Part shown: positions 60,664 through 64,000 of the stretch, in pieces
Position numbering within the stretch: position 1 is the first letter of the stretch
Layout of the letters: each line of letters opens with the position of its first letter
DNA from: CAZDKK01 sp964603725
Lineage (GTDB): Bacteria > Eisenbacteria > RBG-16-71-46 > CAIMUX01 > WJJG01
Reading direction: 5' to 3'
NCBI GenBank assembly: GCA_964603725.1
Contig: CAZRWW010000013.1
Location: 1-64,000 of the forward strand
Length of the DNA: 64,000 nt
Position numbers and translations under genes: made by a program
The notes under the pieces: model-generated
The model's input: only the letters and a program-made list of their open reading frames with translations
Database searches by the model: none
What the model was told of the DNA's origin: nothing

Positions 60664-61512
60664 ATGGGCGGTCATGAGCAAGTCGCTCCGCGCAGCCTGA
60701 GGTGGGCGATCGGATCGTGGAGCCAGCTCGAGCAGGCGGCCAAGTCGGTTCGGCGGCAGGTGTTCTTCAAAGAGATGGGGATCGACGAGGCCACGGACTT
60801 CGACGGCAGCGACTCGGATGCCGTGCACGTGGTCGCCTTTCGGTCGGAGCAGCCGGTCGCCACGGGGCGCCTGCTCCCGGCCGAGAGCCGTATCGGACGC
60901 ATGGCGGTCCTGAGGCCGCTGCGCGGGTCCGGCCTGGGCTCGGCGGTGCTGCAGAAGCTGGTGCGGGAGGCGGTGCGCCTGGAGATGGGCGAGGTCGTCC
61001 TGCACGCCCAGGAACACGCGATCGGTTTCTACCTGCGCCAGGGCTTCTCGCCCGAGGAGCCGCCCTTCGAGGAGGCCGGGATCGCGCACCAGAAGATGCG
61101 ACGCCGGCTCCAGTGGCGCAACGCGGTCGCCGGGGTCGTCGTGCGAGAGGGGCGAGTCCTCCTGGGGCTGCGGGCCCCGCATCTGACCATGGGGGGCCGC
61201 TGGGACCTGTTCGGGGGCAAGGTGGAACCGGGTGAGGCCCCGCAGGCCGCCCTGCGCCGGGAGCTCAGGGAAGAGACTTCACTCGAGGTTAAACCAGACC
61301 GCCTCCTGGACGTCATACTCTATGAAGACGCGCGCGGGCCAGGACTATGGCGGTGCCCAGTCTATCGGATCGTGGAATGGACCGGTCAGGTGAGCATCAA
61401 CCCGGAGCACGTGGAGGCGCGGTGGGTTACCCCTGGGCAGATGGCCGTGCTGCGGCTGGCCCACCACGGCCTGACTCGCCTGGCCGCTCTGGCTGTTGCC
61501 GAACTCGCTTGA
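60664..61512 (+). CDS. GNAT acetyltransferase-Nudix hydrolase fusion protein
   Basis: 282 residues with two domains. Residues about 10-147 are a GNAT domain of the ElaA/YjcF type: SVRRQVFFKEMGI, RIGRMAVLRPLRGSGLGSAV and VVLHAQEHAIGFYLRQGF. Residues about 150-282 are a Nudix domain with box GKVEPGEAPQAALRRELREE; it begins G185, with E191, R199, E200, E203 and E204 all present, and the usual Gly near the end is S206. The Nudix part resembles MutT/8-oxo-dGTPase-like proteins, though its substrate is unknown. It follows transketolase by 18 bp and may be cotranscribed. The ribosome site is weak. Confidence 0.85.
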   Translation: MGGHEQVAPRSLRWAIGSWSQLEQAAKSVRRQVFFKEMGIDEATDFDGSDSDAVHVVAFRSEQPVATGRLLPAESRIGRMAVLRPLRGSGLGSAVLQKLVREAVRLEMGEVVLHAQEHAIGFYLRQGFSPEEPPFEEAGIAHQKMRRRLQWRNAVAGVVVREGRVLLGLRAPHLTMGGRWDLFGGKVEPGEAPQAALRRELREETSLEVKPDRLLDVILYEDARGPGLWRCPVYRIVEWTGQVSINPEHVEARWVTPGQMAVLRLAHHGLTRLAALAVAELA

Positions 61513-61808
61513 GCGGAATCGATTACGCCATCGATTCGCGGCGGGGTGGGCGGAACCCTAGCCCGGTCGAGGACGTATACGAGGTCGGATGCCCGGCGCA
61601 TCGCGAGGGCTCGGCCCGGCGACACCGCCGGGACATGGAACGCGGCCAACACGCGCGACAGGGCTGGAATCCTCGGCGCCGCCAAGGCGCCCGCGGCATC
61701 CAGGAGAAGTCGCAACCCCGTGGATCGATCGCGGCGGGCCTGGCAGCGCGCGTGGCAGGGCGCTCCGCAGGTCGCGCCCCTGAGCGCGAAGAGGCGCAGG
61801 ACAGGACC
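61513..61808. other. Intergenic stretch without recognisable feature
   Basis: About 296 bp between the GNAT-Nudix gene and the exported-protein gene. Frames are open but low in complexity and Arg/Ala-rich, and there is no start with a good ribosome site before 61809. I see no RNA gene or terminator. Confidence 0.5.
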
Positions 61809-62477
61809 GTGAAGCACCTCCTCACCCGCAGACCTCCTCGGGCGGGGCGCCCGGCGCCAGCCAGCCTGTGGGCGCTGCTCTTGTTGGCCGCCCTTGCCGC
61901 CCTGTCGGTCGGCCGTGCGCCGGCCTCTCCGCTCGGCGGGCTCGCGCACACGCTCACGGCGCCGGCCCGACCGCTGTCGGCGCCGGCATCTTCGCTCGAT
62001 GAGCTTGCCCGCGCGCTCACGGCGCCGGCCCGCCCGCTCGCAGAGCCCGGTCGCCAGCCCGGGCAGTCAATTGCGCTCGATCTGGGCATCGCGGGTCTGT
62101 CTCTCGGCGGGCCGGGTCGAGTCTACGCCGCCGACGTCGAGGGCGTCTCGACGCGCGGCTCTGCCCGCACGGCCCCGAGCGACCTGGGCGCGATCCGAGC
62201 GCAGAGGCGCACCGGTCTGGCCGGCACGTGGGATGCCATCCGCTCGAGCGGCTTTGCCCGCCGTCTCCAGCGCGTGACCTCCTGGGTCGCGGGCGGCGTG
62301 CGCCTGCTCTGGTCGATCCCCAAGGCCGTGATCCAGGGAGACTCGAGCGCGCTCATCGAGGCGATCGGCGATCTGCTCTCGGGCGCGCCTGGCGAGCAGG
62401 ACAAGACCGTTGAGCCTTCCCCGGCCTCGCCCGATCCGGATCCCTCCGGCGAGCCCCGCCAGGGTGTGGTCGGCTAG
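61809..62477 (+). CDS. Exported protein of unknown function
   Basis: 222 residues: a basic n-region, hydrophobic core SLWALLLLAALAALSVG (about 18-34), then two imperfect copies of an Ala/Pro-rich unit ending LTAPARPL. The C-terminal half contains a likely amphipathic or membrane-associated stretch, VTSWVAGGVRLLWSIPKAVI, and an acidic Pro-rich end. No family is recognised. GTG 61809 follows AGGACAGG; the ORF extends upstream but only as repetitive Arg-rich text. Its stop overlaps that of the convergent polB gene. Confidence 0.55.
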   Translation: MKHLLTRRPPRAGRPAPASLWALLLLAALAALSVGRAPASPLGGLAHTLTAPARPLSAPASSLDELARALTAPARPLAEPGRQPGQSIALDLGIAGLSLGGPGRVYAADVEGVSTRGSARTAPSDLGAIRAQRRTGLAGTWDAIRSSGFARRLQRVTSWVAGGVRLLWSIPKAVIQGDSSALIEAIGDLLSGAPGEQDKTVEPSPASPDPDPSGEPRQGVVG

Positions 62478-64000
62478 AGCAGCCCGAGCTGGCTATCGGT
62501 GCCCGCTATCTCGTCGAAGCTCTTGCCCACGTGGACCAGGATGGCCTCAGCGACGGGCCGCAGCTGCTTTTGCACGTAGTGCTCGTAGTCGAGCGGCGCG
62601 GTCGCGTTCCCGAGCGGCTGAGGCCCGTCGGTCGTCATGAGGTAGGCGATCATGCGGCCCGGACGGCCGGGCATGAGGCGCGCCGCCTTGACGTGCGGCG
62701 GGGTGGTCTTGCCGTATTCCTCGATGGGCTTGCGCAGCGCCTTGCGGTAGACGAGGTCCCCATCGCGCCGGCCGGCGCGCAGATCGCGCACGAACTCCCG
62801 GATGAAGACCTCCACGTCTTCGCCCTCGAAGACGCGCAGCAGCAGCCGCCGCTGGAAATCCTTGGCCAGGACGGTCCAGTCGCGGCGCACCGACTCCAGG
62901 CCCGTGAAGACCAGATCGCGCTGGGCGCCCCGGCCCACGATGCCCGCGTAGCGTTTCTTGCTGCCCTCGGCCGCATGCCGCAGCCGCGGCATGAAGAACT
63001 TCAGGTAGAGCCGCTCGAACTCCAGCGTGAGATGGCTGTCGACGTCGTGGGTCGCCCGAATCCAGCGGGCCAGCTCCGCGTTGAGCTGGGAGACGACCTC
63101 GCGGCCCTTGAGCTCGGCGGCGTTGGGGTCGGCGATGCCGGAGACCGCGAAGACCGAGTCCGTGTCCCCGTAGATCACGCGGTAGCCGAGGTTTTCCAGC
63201 CGCTCGCGGGTCCACAGCAGGATCGTCTGCCCGAACGTGGTGATGGCGTTCGAGACGTGGGTCGAGAAGAAGCGGCAGCGCGGCGTGGCCAGCACGCCGT
63301 AGAAGGAGTTCATCAGGATCTTGATCGCGGTCGCCACGATGGTCTCGCCCGCGGCCCGCGCCTGCTCGCGCCGCGGGAAGAGCTCGGCCAGGATCCGCGG
63401 CAGCACGCCGGCGTCACGCAGGAAGGCGGCGCCGTTGGGCGCGCGGATCACCTTGGCCGGATCCGGCTCGCGCGCGGCGAGGTGGTGCCCGAGCGGATCG
63501 ATGAAGAAGGTCCGGATGATGCTCGGGTAGAGGCTGCGGTAGTCGAACAGCCAGACGTTCTCGTAGAGCCCGGGCTGCGATTCGAGCACGTAGCCCCCGA
63601 TGGCCGCCGGCTGCGGGCCGTCGTAGGGGTCCTCGCCGCCGCCGTGCACGCTGGGCGCAACGAAGCCCAGGCGGTGCAGCTCGCCGAGGTAGAGGAAGTC
63701 GAAGGCCGCGATGCTCCCGGCGACCCGATCCACCGGCAGCCCGGTCAGCAGCGACCGCCGCACCGCCAGACTCATCAGGCCGCGCGCTTCGAGGATCTCG
63801 ATCACGAGGCGCGCATCGGTGAGGTTGTAGGCCAGGAAGCGCGGCAGGTCGTCATGGTAGAGCCGCTCGATCGCCTCGCCCCGATCGCCCTCGGTCAGCA
63901 CCTTGCCCTCGCCCAGGATCTCGCGCGCGACCGCGTCCAGCGCGTAGCTGTCGGGCCGGATGAACGCCCCGCGCAGCAGGTCCAGACCGTCCACGACCGC
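62474..64000 (-). CDS. polB: DNA polymerase II (family B), C-terminal part, continues beyond window
   Basis: At least 508 residues of a family B DNA polymerase resembling E. coli Pol II. The end of the exonuclease domain is FLAYNLTDARLVIEILEARG. Palm motif A is FDYRSLYPSIIRTFFIDP, motif B ATAIKILMNSFYG, and motif C IYGDTDSVFAVSG with the catalytic Asp pair. KKRYAGIVG and the thumb region follow, ending DSQLGLL. Reading frame is open to base 64000, so the N-terminal and most exonuclease residues lie outside. Pol II acts in DNA damage tolerance and fork restart. Confidence 0.95.
   Translation of the reverse strand, partial: AVVDGLDLLRGAFIRPDSYALDAVAREILGEGKVLTEGDRGEAIERLYHDDLPRFLAYNLTDARLVIEILEARGLMSLAVRRSLLTGLPVDRVAGSIAAFDFLYLGELHRLGFVAPSVHGGGEDPYDGPQPAAIGGYVLESQPGLYENVWLFDYRSLYPSIIRTFFIDPLGHHLAAREPDPAKVIRAPNGAAFLRDAGVLPRILAELFPRREQARAAGETIVATAIKILMNSFYGVLATPRCRFFSTHVSNAITTFGQTILLWTRERLENLGYRVIYGDTDSVFAVSGIADPNAAELKGREVVSQLNAELARWIRATHDVDSHLTLEFERLYLKFFMPRLRHAAEGSKKRYAGIVGRGAQRDLVFTGLESVRRDWTVLAKDFQRRLLLRVFEGEDVEVFIREFVRDLRAGRRDGDLVYRKALRKPIEEYGKTTPPHVKAARLMPGRPGRMIAYLMTTDGPQPLGNATAPLDYEHYVQKQLRPVAEAILVHVGKSFDEIAGTDSQLGLL

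Overview
The window is about 64 kb of very GC-rich bacterial chromosome with dense, mostly operonic genes. It contains one 10-base run of N at 29824-29833. The likely source is an uncultivated member of the FCB superphylum, possibly Candidatus Eisenbacteria. This is inferred from several features: secreted proteins ending in FlgD-like beta-sandwich domains, cysteine-rich 'ACC...GG.F...C.PNPC' repeat proteins, secreted proteins ending in a short T-W-G-x-[VI]-K-x-[LM]-[YF] tag, a GldA/GldF/GldG-like ABC cassette, and an epimerase-type threonine dehydrogenase. No rRNA or other phylogenetic marker was available to test this.

Layout. 1-6.1 kb: three consecutive GT-C membrane glycosyltransferase-like genes; the second resembles eukaryotic TMTC O-mannosyltransferases, and the second and third carry TPR tails. 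6.1-11.3 kb (minus): an alkaline-phosphatase-superfamily protein, two related cysteine-rich secreted proteins and a dockerin-like secreted protein with a near-consensus promoter, then tRNA-Val(UAC). 11.7-18 kb (minus): a housekeeping run of a small membrane protein, mltG, ruvX, an anti-sigma kinase/antagonist pair, rluD, lspA, a purine nucleoside phosphorylase and a DivIVA-domain protein. 18.2-24.5 kb: fbp, a secreted metalloprotease, spoVG, a cupin and an MFS carrier. 24.5-26.9 kb: kbl and tdh for threonine breakdown to glycine. 26.9-27.5 kb: a broken secreted-protein gene. 27.5-28.9 kb: a ferredoxin reductase-like protein and a cobalamin adenosyltransferase. 29-33.4 kb (minus): a TatT-DctP-DctQ-DctM TRAP transporter operon. 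33.5-38.4 kb: the GldAFG-like ABC cassette plus a DUF4340-like protein. 38.4-40.4 kb: a gene graveyard holding a decayed two-gene cassette and an S9 peptidase pseudogene that has lost its catalytic core. 40.4-45.8 kb (minus): a pseudo-receiver protein, RseP, a YugP-like protease and a GT-C/TPR protein. 46-50.2 kb: an FG-GAP-like secreted protein, an unknown membrane protein and an AlkD-like protein. 50.3-52 kb: a PEP-CTERM protein beside an AT-richer non-coding stretch. 52-53.4 kb: asnS. 53.6-57.9 kb (minus): a two-gene operon of large secreted proteins, preceded by a possible promoter whose spacer contains a 13-G tract. 58.4-64 kb: transketolase, a GNAT-Nudix fusion, an unknown exported protein, and the 3' part of polB running off the window.

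Themes. Much of the accessory content concerns the cell surface: GT-C enzymes, secreted repeat proteins, several different C-terminal tags (FlgD-like, T-W-G-x-[VI]-K, PEP-CTERM, dockerin-like) and envelope proteases. The strongest candidates for something undescribed are the T-W-G-x-[VI]-K terminal tag with its 'WPGPNEG' paralogue family, and the homopolymer-containing promoter in front of one of those paralogues. Short GC-rich tandem repeats recur at gene ends and intergenically (N-terminus of the first gene, lspA tail, AlkD tail, 45.9 kb).
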